Of a stretch of DNA of 64,000 bases, positions 7,107-14,984 are shown one piece after another; the first letter of the stretch is position 1, and each line of letters opens with the position of its first letter. This DNA comes from Caldilineaceae bacterium (lineage in GTDB: Bacteria; Chloroflexota; Anaerolineae; Caldilineales; Caldilineaceae), in contig JAJDXQ010000043.1 in assembly GCA_022823185.1 (NCBI GenBank), positions 62,001 to 126,000 on the forward strand, given 5' to 3'. The notes under the pieces are model-generated. The model was not told where the DNA came from. It did no database searches and saw only the letters and a program-made list of their open reading frames with translations. The position numbers were made by a program, and so were the translations under genes.

Positions 7107-7138
7107 ACGACCGCGTTAATCACAACGCGGTCGTTTTT
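7107..7138 (+). terminator. strong intrinsic terminator near the right transposon end
   Basis: ACGACCGCGTT (7107-7117), loop AATCAC, AACGCGGTCGT (7124-7134), then TTTT. The 11-bp stem is perfect. Confidence 0.85.
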
Positions 7139-7201
7139 GTTCACGTAAAAGAAACAATGCAAGATAACGTTCCTCTAATAGTGCAAGGCCACGAAAATTC
7201 G

Positions 7202-7225
7202 TGTGAAGTTAAATACATAAATCCC
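7202..7225 (-). repeat. right terminal inverted repeat of the IS1595-type transposon
   Basis: Reading the minus strand from 7225 it begins GGGATTTATGTATTTAAC and matches the left end at 23 of 24 positions. Confidence 0.92.
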
Positions 7226-7233
7226 ATTGTTTT
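7226..7233. repeat. 8-bp target-site duplication, right copy (ATTGTTTT)
   Basis: Exact match to 3259-3266, directly outside the right terminal repeat. Confidence 0.93.
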
Positions 7234-7773
7234 CTGACAGCCGATCGCATCGATTGACACGATGCAACCAGATAGCTCCAACATCTCCAGTAGTTCAGGA
7301 ATTGCCGTGATCTCGTTGCTCTCTTCCTCCACCTTGGTCTGCCCCAGCACGAGCCGACTCCTCGTTGCCCACGCACTCACGAGGTGCAGCGGATTCTTCT
7401 TCTGCCTCCGGTCATGCGAACGACGAGCCGTCTTCCCATCGATCGCCAGCAACTGTCCCTGCGTCAATTCATGCAAATGCTGCACCCATTTCACAAAGCA
7501 GGCCTCAAACTTCTCCGCATCCAGCATGGCAAAGACTCGGCCAAAGGTATCATGCGATGGAATTCCGTTCGGTATTCCCAGCAGCGCCTCCAACCAGTCC
7601 CGTTTGGCCTGTCCAAATTCCTCTACCTCGACCCAGTTGTCCGCTCCACATATGACTGCGCATATCGCAATCACGATGATGTCGCTTAATCGATGGATCC
7701 TTGTGCGTTCAACACGAGGATCTTCCAATTCCTCAAAGTGTTCAACCAGTGATACACCCTTTTTGTCCGACAT
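7226..7773 (-). pseudogene. ISAs1-family transposase, N-terminal half (split by insertion)
   Basis: ATG at 7771-7773 has AAGGGGGG upstream on the minus strand. The half encodes MSDKKGVSLVEHFEELEDPR, then ICAVICGADNW, GIPSHDTFGRVFAMLD, LLAIDGKTARRSHDR and ends SIDAIGCQKT at the insertion point. Downstream the frame runs 42 bp into the inner transposon before a stop, giving a chimeric tail with no meaning. Together with 2670-3258 it rebuilds a complete 378-residue transposase, so the inactivation is due only to the insertion. Confidence 0.9.
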
Positions 7774-7858
7774 GAGTCCCCCCTTGTCTGGTGAAAGGAC
7801 TCTCAATCGTATCAAATCGTCTCGATTACGTCATCTTACCCATTCTTCGACCCAATTT

Positions 7859-7874
7859 AGATGCGATTGCCCTG
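7859..7874 (-). repeat. right terminal inverted repeat of the ISAs1 element
   Basis: AGATGCGATTGCCCTG on the plus strand, perfect complement of 2655-2670. Confidence 0.85.
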
Positions 7875-8077
7875 AAATGGGCAGGGGGAACTGAGGGGGG
7901 AAGGGAAGGGGGACTGCTTGCGGGAAGTCGCCTCCCTTAATTGGAGCGGAGCAGGTCAAGGAGTTCGTGAAGGAAAATCTGTGGATCTTAATCGGTACAG
8001 GATGGGTTGCCGGGACATTGTTGGATTGCGCATTCGCCGTCGCGACGAGTAAGGGTGGAATCGAGGGGGACTCCGGC

Positions 8078-8447
8078 TACTCATGGGCTTGGATGACGAC
8101 GCGGCCTCCGTCCTTTACGTCGATGTTCAGGTTTTGGCGGTCCAGCAACCGCATACCCCGAGAGGCGTCGTATCGGCGGCGTCGGCGAGGACATATCTTG
8201 TCTGGCCGTCCCAGACCACCGCGACATCGTATACATCGAAGGTCACTTCGCTGCCGTCGGCAAGGGTTGCCCGGCTGGTACCCTCAAGGGCCAATCCCAA
8301 CTCCGCCGCCAACGCTGGCGGAACGGTCAGGAACCCGGTGAAGCCGGTGTCAATTATCGCTTCGATTTCCCTTGCCTGCCCCGACGGAACTTGTAGGGTC
8401 AGGAGCAAGACCGGCTCATAGGCGCCGTTTACAACGCCTTCTGTCAC
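8078..8447 (-). pseudogene. retropepsin-like (clan AA) aspartic protease with C-terminal frameshift
   Basis: GTG at 8447 overlaps the TGA of the upstream partner (GTGA). The frame encodes LLLTLQVPSGQAREIEAIID then TGFTGFLTVP, the single DTG motif of retropepsin-like proteases. The continuous ORF ends at 8127 as TPLGVCGCWTAKT. The +1-shifted frame instead reads GMRLLDRQNLNIDV then KDGGRVVIQAHE and stops at 8078, which is the C-terminal pattern of this family. A 1-nt deletion (or sequencing error) in the GGGGTATG region near 8160 explains it. If real, the flap/core strand and dimer tail are lost. Confidence 0.7.
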
Positions 8448-8764
8448 TCTGCGCCTCGAATGGGACGACCCCCAAAGTGATGCAGCGCCCGGTGCCCAAC
8501 CCGGAGCAACCAGACATCAATCGCGCCAGGGCGCTGCGTGCGGAGTCGTTTCGCTGCCGTTCTAAGGTCGTCGGAGAGGGCCCAGCTTCCGCTGTCAACG
8601 TCGATCGCGACAAATTCCCCGTGGTGGTCGGCCTCTACCTGGGGACGGATGACTCGTTCATATATTTCGTCGCCCAAGCGGGCTGTCTCTTCGCTAGATC
8701 GGCGTGGGGGCATCGCGGCGCCCCCGAACTGGGCGGGCGTCCCGGTCGTCTCGGTGTCCTTCAT
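8444..8764 (-). CDS. hypothetical partner protein of the clan AA protease
   Basis: 106 residues, ATG at 8762-8764 with GGGAGA 5 nt upstream. The core reads DEIYERVIRPQVEADHHGEF then VAIDVDSGSWALSDD and ends with VWLLRVGHRALHHFGG. The four-base GTGA overlap with the protease gene indicates one operon with coupled translation. Small pairs of this kind (clan AA protease plus a short partner) recur in Chloroflexota and cyanobacteria as far as I recall, and have toxin-antitoxin-like dimensions. No activity can be assigned from sequence. Confidence 0.6.
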   Translation of the reverse strand: MKDTETTGTPAQFGGAAMPPRRSSEETARLGDEIYERVIRPQVEADHHGEFVAIDVDSGSWALSDDLRTAAKRLRTQRPGAIDVWLLRVGHRALHHFGGRPIRGAE

Positions 8765-8904
8765 GCGTCTCCCTTCGAAGCGTACTTCCTGTCACGGGAC
8801 ATTCTACCACTTGCGGGCATGTGAGACAACGATGGAAGGTTCGAAGGTGCGGTCCTATATCGAGGCAAACTTCTGGCTACCCTTGGATTACTGCAACCTT
8901 GCTT

Positions 8905-8937
8905 CAGTGGTCAGTGGTCGGTGGTCAGTGGTCAGAA
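8905..8937 (+). repeat. short tandem CAGTGGT-type repeat in the pfk upstream spacer
   Basis: Four to five imperfect copies of the heptamer (T)CAGTGG(T). Similar units occur at 15045-15067, 52103-52130 and 63591-63644, always between genes. The rest of the spacer 8765-9219 is G-rich, with no ORF I would support. Confidence 0.6.
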
Positions 8938-9142
8938 GGCGTCGGGACGGGGAGGCTACGCGGGGCGGGGATTTGGCGGAGCGACTGGGAGGGGTTTGGC
9001 CCGGTTTGGGCGTGACGGGGTTGTTGGAAAGGGCTTGGTTGGCGGGGAGCAGAGGCGGGACTTTTTTTGGTGTAGGGTGATCATTTGAAAGGTGAGAGGT
9101 ATGGCATGTAAAAGGGAGATGCGAGAAGTGGGCGCCACATGC

Positions 9143-9148
9143 TATAAT
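9143..9148 (+). promoter_or_regulatory. -10 box (TATAAT) upstream of pfk
   Basis: Exact TATAAT, ~70 nt before the chosen ATG. No good -35 is present at 16-18 nt, so activation or an extended element would be needed. Confidence 0.4.
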
Positions 9149-9219
9149 CTCTGCGAACCAGGCTGCGTCGCGGAGAGGCGGGGCAGCGGAGGAGAGTGGC
9201 CGCGACAGGAGGGCGGCAG

Positions 9220-11499
9220 ATGACGAAAACAGTCCGACTCGGCGTCCTTACGAGTGGCGGTGACGCACAAGGCATGAATGCGGCCGTACGCTCGGCCGTT
9301 CGCGCCGCGCTGGAAAGGGACGCGCAGGTATTCGGGATATACGAAGGATTCCAGGGCATGATTGAAGGTGGAGATCAGATCCGCCCCTTCAATTGGGACT
9401 CTGTTGGCGGCGTGCTGCAACAGGGCGGCACTCTGTTGGGAACTGCCAGAAGCCCTGATTTTCTGAAGAGGGAAGGGCGCAAGGAGGCGGTGCGCAACCT
9501 GCTCCTGCAGGGGATCAATCGACTGATCGTGATCGGCGGCGACGGGAGTTTGACAGGCGCGCAGGTTTTGCGGGAGGAGTGGCGCGATTTACTGGGAGAG
9601 TTGGTGGCGGAAGGGCGACTGGACCCTTCGGTCGAGGAAGAATACGGGTTTCTTGGAGTCGCAGGTCTGGTGGGTTCGATCGACAATGACATGTTTGGGA
9701 CGGATCTGTCGATCGGGACGGACTCGGCGCTGCACCGCATCACCGAGGCGCTTGACGCCATCACCAGCACGGCGGCCAGTCATCAACGGGCGTTTGTAGT
9801 CGAGGTGATGGGGCACCACTGCGGGCATTTGGCGCTTATGGGCGCGCTGGCTTCGGGGGCGGATTTCGCGCTGATTCCGGAAAGCCCGCCCAATCTGGAT
9901 GCGTGGGAAGAGAGGATGTGCTCGATCTTGCGCAAGGGCCGCGAGATGGGCCGGCGGGACAGCATTGTGGTTGTGGCGGAAGGGGCGCAGGACCGTCACG
10001 GCAACCCGATTTCCAGCGCCTACGTCGAAGAGGTGCTGACCAAGTATCTGGGCGAAGAGGCGCGGGTGACGGTACTTGGTCATGTGCAACGCGGCGGTTC
10101 ACCCAGCGCTTCTGACAGAGTGCTGGCGACGTTGCTGGGCGCGGCCGCGGCGGAAGCTGTGCTGAACGCCAAGCCGAGCGACGAGGCGGTGCTGCTTGGC
10201 ATCGAGAACAACAAGATTGTTCACAGCTCGTTGACGGAGTGCGTGGAGCAGACGCACAGAGTGGGACGCTGCATCCATGAATGCAGATTCGATGAGGCGA
10301 TGGAGTACCGGGGGAAGGCGTATAAGGACTCTTTCCGCATATTGCGGACGCTGATTCGAGCCAACCCGCGCCCGCCGCAGCCCAATAAGAGGCGGATGCG
10401 TGTTGCCGTCATGACAGGCGGGGCGCCGGCGCCGGGGATGAACGCCGCGACGCGTGCGGTTGTGCGGATGTTGGAGGACAACGGCCATATACCGCTGGGC
10501 GTCAAGTGGGGATTTCGGGGCTTGATTGACGACGACATTCAGGAAATGAACTGGATGACTGTCAACGGATGGGCGCCGACGGGGGGATCGGAGCTGGGGA
10601 GCAGCCGCAAGACGCCGGAAGGCGCGGAGCTGTACGCTGCGGCGCAGGCGCTCGAGAAGCATCGGGTCGACGCGATCGTCATGATTGGCGGCTGGGCCGG
10701 GTACCACGCGGTACACCGACTGTATGAAGAGCGGCATAACTTTCCGGCGTTTGATATTCCTCTGATCTGCATACCGGCCAGTATCAACAACAACCTGCCC
10801 GGCTCGGAGCTGAGCATCGGCGCCGACACCGCTCTGAACAGCATCGTAGAGGTGGTGGACAAGATCAAGCAGTCTGCAGTGGCATTGAACAGGTGTTTCA
10901 TTGTCGAGGTGATGGGCCGTTACTGCGGTTACCTGGCGTTGATGAGCGCCATCGCCACGGGCGCGGAACGCGTCTATTTGCACGAGGAGGGGATCACGCT
11001 CAAGGACCTCGAACGGGATATCGAGCTGTTGAAGCAGGGATTCCAGCAGGGGAAGCGTTTGGGGTTGATGATCCGGAACGAGACGGCCAACTCGTTCTAT
11101 ACGACCTCTTTCATTGCCGCGCTCTTTGAAGAAGAGGGAGGCGATCTGTTCGAGGTGCGGCAGTCAATACTTGGGCACCTGCAGCAGGGGGGCAACCCGT
11201 CCCCGTTTGACCGCATCCTGGCGGCGCGACTGGCGTGGGAGGCGGTGCAGCGGATTGAAGAAACGGCGAGCCAACGAGGACGACAGAGATATTCGGAGGC
11301 TGGGGCTGTTTGCCTGGGCATTCAGGAAGGCGACGTAAACGCCACACCCTTGTACCGGATCCCCCGTTTGATGGACGAATATCATCAGCGCCCCTTGGAA
11401 CAGTGGTGGATGGAACTGCGGCCCCTGGCACGCATGCTGGCGCAGCCTGGCCCTGGTTTCTTCGAACAGTCTGTGTTGGGTGAGGACGACCCGTCCTGA
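9220..11499 (+). CDS. pfkA: double-length (tandem-fused) ATP-type 6-phosphofructokinase
   Basis: The enzyme phosphorylates fructose 6-phosphate in glycolysis. At 759 residues it is twice the usual bacterial length, with two PFK domains in tandem. The N-half keeps catalytic motifs: TSGGDAQGMNAAVR near residue 9, IGGDGSLTGAQ near 105, GSIDNDMFGTDLSIGTDSAL near 150, VLGHVQRGG near 288. The C-half (from residue ~390) keeps the fold but has IGGWAGYH for GGDGS and ASINNNLPGSE for the catalytic TIDND, so it is probably non-catalytic and regulatory. Motif by motif this matches the eukaryotic PFK-1 arrangement. I chose ATG 9220 (GGAGGG 6 nt upstream) over GTG 9196. A methyltransferase gene follows after 24 nt. 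Confidence 0.92.
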   Translation: MTKTVRLGVLTSGGDAQGMNAAVRSAVRAALERDAQVFGIYEGFQGMIEGGDQIRPFNWDSVGGVLQQGGTLLGTARSPDFLKREGRKEAVRNLLLQGINRLIVIGGDGSLTGAQVLREEWRDLLGELVAEGRLDPSVEEEYGFLGVAGLVGSIDNDMFGTDLSIGTDSALHRITEALDAITSTAASHQRAFVVEVMGHHCGHLALMGALASGADFALIPESPPNLDAWEERMCSILRKGREMGRRDSIVVVAEGAQDRHGNPISSAYVEEVLTKYLGEEARVTVLGHVQRGGSPSASDRVLATLLGAAAAEAVLNAKPSDEAVLLGIENNKIVHSSLTECVEQTHRVGRCIHECRFDEAMEYRGKAYKDSFRILRTLIRANPRPPQPNKRRMRVAVMTGGAPAPGMNAATRAVVRMLEDNGHIPLGVKWGFRGLIDDDIQEMNWMTVNGWAPTGGSELGSSRKTPEGAELYAAAQALEKHRVDAIVMIGGWAGYHAVHRLYEERHNFPAFDIPLICIPASINNNLPGSELSIGADTALNSIVEVVDKIKQSAVALNRCFIVEVMGRYCGYLALMSAIATGAERVYLHEEGITLKDLERDIELLKQGFQQGKRLGLMIRNETANSFYTTSFIAALFEEEGGDLFEVRQSILGHLQQGGNPSPFDRILAARLAWEAVQRIEETASQRGRQRYSEAGAVCLGIQEGDVNATPLYRIPRLMDEYHQRPLEQWWMELRPLARMLAQPGPGFFEQSVLGEDDPS

Positions 11500-11523
11500 G
11501 AAGGACCGGCAGAGGAGTACTCT

Positions 11524-12150
11524 GTGGCAGACTACAACTCGGTCACAACCGCACTCAGGCGCGCGTACGATGCCCAGGCCGAGCAACGAGACAAGCGACC
11601 TGTCCTGGAATGGAGGCAGGCGTTGTGGTCTCAGTTTCTGCGGCGCTTGCAGGCCGAAAACGTAGCGTCGCTGCTGGAGATCGGGGCGGGCACGGGCCAG
11701 GCAGGGCTCTTCTTTCAGGAGGCGGGCCTCAAAGTGGTCTGCACGGATCTGTCATTGGAGATGGTTCGCTACTGCCGTGCGAAAGGGTTGGAGGCGTACG
11801 AGATGGACTTTTTGCGGCTCGACTTTGCGGACGGCCACTTCGACAGCCTCTTCGCCCAGAACTGTCTTCTGCATGTGCCGAAAGCGGACTTCGGGGAGGT
11901 TCTGCGGGAGATCCGGCGGGTCGTGAGGCCTGGGGGTCTTCTGTTCATTGGCACGCGCGGGGGCAAGGACTTTGAGGGCGTGCGGGAAGAGGACAGCTAT
12001 GAGCCAAAGCGATTCTATTCCCATTACACGGACGAGGCGTTGCGGTCGGTCCTGGGGCAGTTCTTCGAGGTGCTATCCTTTGAGGTGATTGGCAAGGAAG
12101 AGCAGGCGTCCACAGCGTTTCAAGCCGTAACCCTGCGCAAGCGACGGTAG
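11524..12150 (+). CDS. class I SAM-dependent methyltransferase
   Basis: 208 residues from GTG 11524 (GAGGAG upstream). The Rossmann SAM site is SLLEIGAGTGQAGLFFQ near residue 50, followed by VVCTDLSLEMV (acidic loop) and the post-motifs LRLDFADGHFDSLFAQNCLL and VVRPGGLLFIGT. This is the UbiE/Methyltransf_11 pattern. Substrate is unknown. It follows pfk closely and precedes the phosphatase gene by 19 nt, so the three are likely co-transcribed. Confidence 0.85.
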   Translation: MADYNSVTTALRRAYDAQAEQRDKRPVLEWRQALWSQFLRRLQAENVASLLEIGAGTGQAGLFFQEAGLKVVCTDLSLEMVRYCRAKGLEAYEMDFLRLDFADGHFDSLFAQNCLLHVPKADFGEVLREIRRVVRPGGLLFIGTRGGKDFEGVREEDSYEPKRFYSHYTDEALRSVLGQFFEVLSFEVIGKEEQASTAFQAVTLRKRR

Positions 12151-12169
12151 ACAAGGGGACGCGGCGGCC

Positions 12170-12604
12170 ATGGGCGGCACAGCGCTATTTCTCTGCACCG
12201 GGAACTATTACCGCAGCCGTTTTGCCGAGCATTTCTTCAATGCGCTGTGCCGGCAGCGGGGGCTGGCATGGCAGGCGAGCAGCCGGGGTTTGCAGCCAAG
12301 CCAGGAGAACCTGGGCGCCATGTCCAGGTATGCGTTAGACCGGCTGCGGGCGCACGGCATCGAGCTGGGGGCCGAGCTGCGAATGCCGATGGATTTGCAG
12401 CGATCGGATCTGATGGAGGCCGACGTAACGGTTGCGGTGAATGAGGTTGAACACCGGCCAATGATGCAGGCGCTTTATCCTGATTGGGCCGACGGCATCA
12501 GGTACTGGCGTGTGCATGACCTGGATGTGACGGACGCAGAAACGGCGCTGGCCGCCATTGAGGAGGCGGTTCGGTCGTTGATCGAGGAACTCAGCGCACT
12601 TTGA
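12170..12604 (+). CDS. low-molecular-weight protein-tyrosine-phosphatase family protein
   Basis: 144 residues with the N-terminal P-loop signature LFLCTGNYYRSRFAE (C-x5-R, residues 6-20), the LMW-PTP/arsenate reductase active site. The C-terminal acid loop is HDLDV rather than the usual DPY, so the general-acid Asp may be the one in HDLD. It overlaps the convergent oxidoreductase gene by 14 bp at the 3' end. Confidence 0.8.
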   Translation: MGGTALFLCTGNYYRSRFAEHFFNALCRQRGLAWQASSRGLQPSQENLGAMSRYALDRLRAHGIELGAELRMPMDLQRSDLMEADVTVAVNEVEHRPMMQALYPDWADGIRYWRVHDLDVTDAETALAAIEEAVRSLIEELSAL

Positions 12605-13571
12605 GGACGATCTTGCCGATGTTTTCGTAGGCGGCCATGCGTTCGTGCGCGGCATGGGCCTCGGCCACCTCCATCACCGTGTCAATGACGGGCCGGATCG
12701 CGCCTTCTTCGATCTGGCTCCAGAACTGTTGTCGGAAGCGGCTGATGATTTCCGCCTTTTCGGTGACAGGCCTCGCACGCAGAACAGAGCCAATGAGCCG
12801 GGCGCGCCGGCCCATGAGTTGGCGGATGTCGATTGCGGCTTCGGCCCCGCCAAGCGTGGCGATGAAGACCAGCCGCCCCTTCACTTTGAGCAGGCTGACG
12901 TTGCGTTCGAGGTAGTCTGCCCCCACCATATCCAATATGATATCGACGCCTTCGCCGCCGGTAAATTCTTTTGTACGGGCGGCGAAGTCTTCCGCGCGAT
13001 AGTTGATGGCCAGGTCCGCGCCCTGTTCCAGGCAGGTTTCCACTTTGTCGGGGCGGCCCGCGGTGGCAATGACGCGGCCGCCCGCTCCCTTTACCAGCTG
13101 AATTGCTGCGGTGCCCACCCCGCTTGCGCCGCCGTGGATGAGGACTGTTTCGCCCCGTTGGAATCCCGCTTCCATGAATATATTGACGTAGGCTGTCAGG
13201 TAGACTTCCGGCAGGCAGGCGGCTTCTAGGAGCGACCAGCCGGGGGGAATGGGGATGAGGAGGCGCTGGTCGACGGCGACTCGTTCGGCGTAGCCGCCTC
13301 CGGCCAGGAGGGCGCAGGCCTGATCTCCCACCTGCCATCCTTCAACGTTTGCGCCGGTTTCGATGATCTCTCCTGCCATGTCCAGGCCCATGATGTCGGG
13401 CGCGCCAGGCGGGGGCGGGTAGTTGCCTTCGGCCTGCGAGAGATCGGCGCGATTCAGCGTCGTTGCATGAATGGAAACGAGCGCTTCTCCCTGATTTACG
13501 ATTGGCTCTTCGGTTTCTTGCCATACGAGCCGGTGACCAGACTGGGTCTTATCAACTACGATTGCGCGCAT
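12591..13571 (-). CDS. NAD(P)H quinone oxidoreductase, PIG3/zeta-crystallin type
   Basis: 326-residue medium-chain dehydrogenase/reductase without the zinc ligands of alcohol dehydrogenases. GroES-like N-terminal part with TTLNRADLSQAEGNYPPPPG (residues 38-57), then the cofactor site VLIHGGASGVGTAAIQLVKG near residue 143 and ATAGRPDKVETC. The PPPPGAP segment is typical of the PIG3 subfamily, which reduces quinones with NADPH. Likely role is detoxification or redox balance; substrate not determined. Confidence 0.88.
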   Translation of the reverse strand: MRAIVVDKTQSGHRLVWQETEEPIVNQGEALVSIHATTLNRADLSQAEGNYPPPPGAPDIMGLDMAGEIIETGANVEGWQVGDQACALLAGGGYAERVAVDQRLLIPIPPGWSLLEAACLPEVYLTAYVNIFMEAGFQRGETVLIHGGASGVGTAAIQLVKGAGGRVIATAGRPDKVETCLEQGADLAINYRAEDFAARTKEFTGGEGVDIILDMVGADYLERNVSLLKVKGRLVFIATLGGAEAAIDIRQLMGRRARLIGSVLRARPVTEKAEIISRFRQQFWSQIEEGAIRPVIDTVMEVAEAHAAHERMAAYENIGKIVLKVR

Positions 13572-13844
13572 GGGGTTTATCCTTGGCGTGCGGCCTGCGA
13601 TTGGAGTTCGTATAAGTTTTCTCTGCGAACGGCAGCTGGTAGGGGGAGGCTGGTCGGGGGACCTTGTAAGGTCCGCGTCCGTTCGTTCGGGTCGTGCGTT
13701 TCGACATCTTCAGGCCCGCGTTGCGTCTGAAGCAGGACATCGGCTGTGAGCGGGCCGCCCGGCTCCTTACTGGAAATTGCCCTGCGACAGGGCCATCGCA
13801 ATGGTTGGCGGCGGCAACCTGAAATCGTTGCTTTGGCGACGGAT

Positions 13845-14984
13845 TTACTGGTAGGCCAGGGATCCGTCGGGGCGGATGAGAAACGGTCTGTGCCAGGGGC
13901 GGCCCGGGTACGAGGCGAGGGCGTCGATGTTGAGGTCGATGCCGAGGCCGGGGCGATTTGGCAGTTCCAGGTAGCCGTCGATCAGCTTGACGGGTTCGTC
14001 GACGATTTCGGCGCGGCGGCCCTCGTCAGCCTTGTATTCGAGGATCAGGAAGTTGGAGGTGCTGGCCGCGAAATGGACATTTACGGCGGTGGCGACCGGT
14101 CCGCAAGGATTGTGGGGGGCGACGCTGGCGTAGTGCGCCTCGGCCATGGAGGCGATCTTTTTCATTTCCCAGAGTCCGCCGGTGATGCAGATGTCGGGCT
14201 GGATAATGTCGACGGCATGGTGGCCCAGCAGCTCGCGAAATTCGTGTCGTGTGTAGAGCATTTCGCCGGTAGCGATGGGGACGTTGACCTTCTGGCTGAG
14301 TTTGGCGAGCGCGTCATAGTTTTCGGGTCGGAGTGGTTCTTCGACGAAGAGTGGCCGGTAGGGGGCGACTACCTCGCAAAGCTGGGCGGCGCGGCCGATT
14401 TCGAGGATGCGGGCGTGGGGGTCCAGGCCGATATCGATATCGGGTCCCACGGCTTCGCGGACGGCGGCGACGCGTCGTTCTGTCTCGCGCAGGGCGCGGT
14501 TCCAAGGCATCTGGTGCCAGCCGGGCGGGAGGGGGCCCATTTTGAGGGCGGTGTAACCATAGGTCTGGATGAGGCGGATGGCGTCCTCTGCCGCCTCTTG
14601 GGGCGTGTTGCCGCCAATGCTCTGGTAGACGCGGACGCGATTGCGGGCTTTGCCGCCGACGAGCCTGTAGACGGGCAGACCGGCGGCCTTGCCGGCGATA
14701 TCCCAGAGCGCGTGTTCGATGCCGCTGATGGCGGCGTTGACTACTGAGCCGCCGGGGAAGCGGCCTCCGGCGTACATCAGATGGTAGAGGCCTTCGATGT
14801 CGCGGGGATCGCGTCCTGTCAGCCATTTTTCCAGGTCGTGGATGGCGGCGACGGTTGCGCCGTCGGGCCCGCACGAGAAGGGTTCGCCGACGCCGTGGAT
14901 GCCTTCGTCGGTATGGACGACGACAAAGGGGATGGAGCGGTTAGCCAGTTCCGTCAGATGCGTGTCGATGCGGGTGATTTTCAT
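13845..14984 (-). CDS. enolase-superfamily sugar-acid dehydratase (mandelate racemase/galactonate dehydratase type)
   Basis: 379 residues with an N-terminal capping domain and a TIM barrel. Metal and acid/base positions are visible: GLDPHARI near residue 203, LFVEEPLRPEN near 230, ATGEMLYTRHEF near 256 and the His in VAPHNPCGP near 308. The D-x-H in DPHA and the TRHEF segment fit the mannonate/galactonate dehydratase subgroup. It probably dehydrates a hexonate; exact substrate is open. The gene is isolated, followed by a 273-bp spacer (13572-13844) with no recognisable feature. Confidence 0.85.
   Translation of the reverse strand: MKITRIDTHLTELANRSIPFVVVHTDEGIHGVGEPFSCGPDGATVAAIHDLEKWLTGRDPRDIEGLYHLMYAGGRFPGGSVVNAAISGIEHALWDIAGKAAGLPVYRLVGGKARNRVRVYQSIGGNTPQEAAEDAIRLIQTYGYTALKMGPLPPGWHQMPWNRALRETERRVAAVREAVGPDIDIGLDPHARILEIGRAAQLCEVVAPYRPLFVEEPLRPENYDALAKLSQKVNVPIATGEMLYTRHEFRELLGHHAVDIIQPDICITGGLWEMKKIASMAEAHYASVAPHNPCGPVATAVNVHFAASTSNFLILEYKADEGRRAEIVDEPVKLIDGYLELPNRPGLGIDLNIDALASYPGRPWHRPFLIRPDGSLAYQ

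Larger units (their letters stand above)
3267..7225 (+). mobile_element. IS1595-family (ISXO2-like) transposon with passenger genes, 3,959 bp
   Basis: The element is bounded by 24-bp terminal inverted repeats (3267-3290 and 7202-7225) that differ at one position and begin GGC/GGG then ATTTATGTATTTAAC. It is flanked by an exact 8-bp direct repeat. It sits inside the ISAs1 transposase gene. The DDE transposase is at 4305-5249; a minimal element of this family needs only about 1-1.3 kb, so more than 2.5 kb is cargo. The cargo comprises small ORFs on both strands, a tRNA-like gene, a branched leader structure and several hairpin terminators. Base composition is visibly AT-richer than the GC-rich flanks, indicating a different origin. 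Confidence 0.92.
2655..7874 (-). mobile_element. ISAs1-family insertion sequence, interrupted by a nested transposon
   Basis: The outer element is bounded by a perfect 16-bp inverted repeat (CAGGGCAATCGCATCT at 2655-2670 and its complement at 7859-7874). Its single transposase gene reads on the minus strand and is split at 3258/7226 by the inner element 3267-7225. Without the insert and one 8-bp duplication copy the IS would be 1,253 bp, which fits ISAs1 elements. The transposase N-half has the family features HFEELEDPRV, ICGADNW, IDGKTARRSHDR and SIDAIGCQK; the C-half has HWSIENSVHWVLDVAFREDDSR. I see no target duplication outside the 16-bp repeats, so the outer ends may be old or recombined. 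Confidence 0.9.

Noticed and set aside
2645..7884. Target duplication of the outer ISAs1 element
   Set aside because: The 10 bp flanking each side (2645-2654 and 7875-7884) do not match.
8905..8937. CRISPR-like repeats
   Set aside because: Units are only 7-13 bp, without unique spacers of constant length and without cas genes.
13746..14747. 333-codon plus-strand ORF
   Set aside because: Shadow of the enolase-superfamily gene on the minus strand, which has all metal-ligand motifs.
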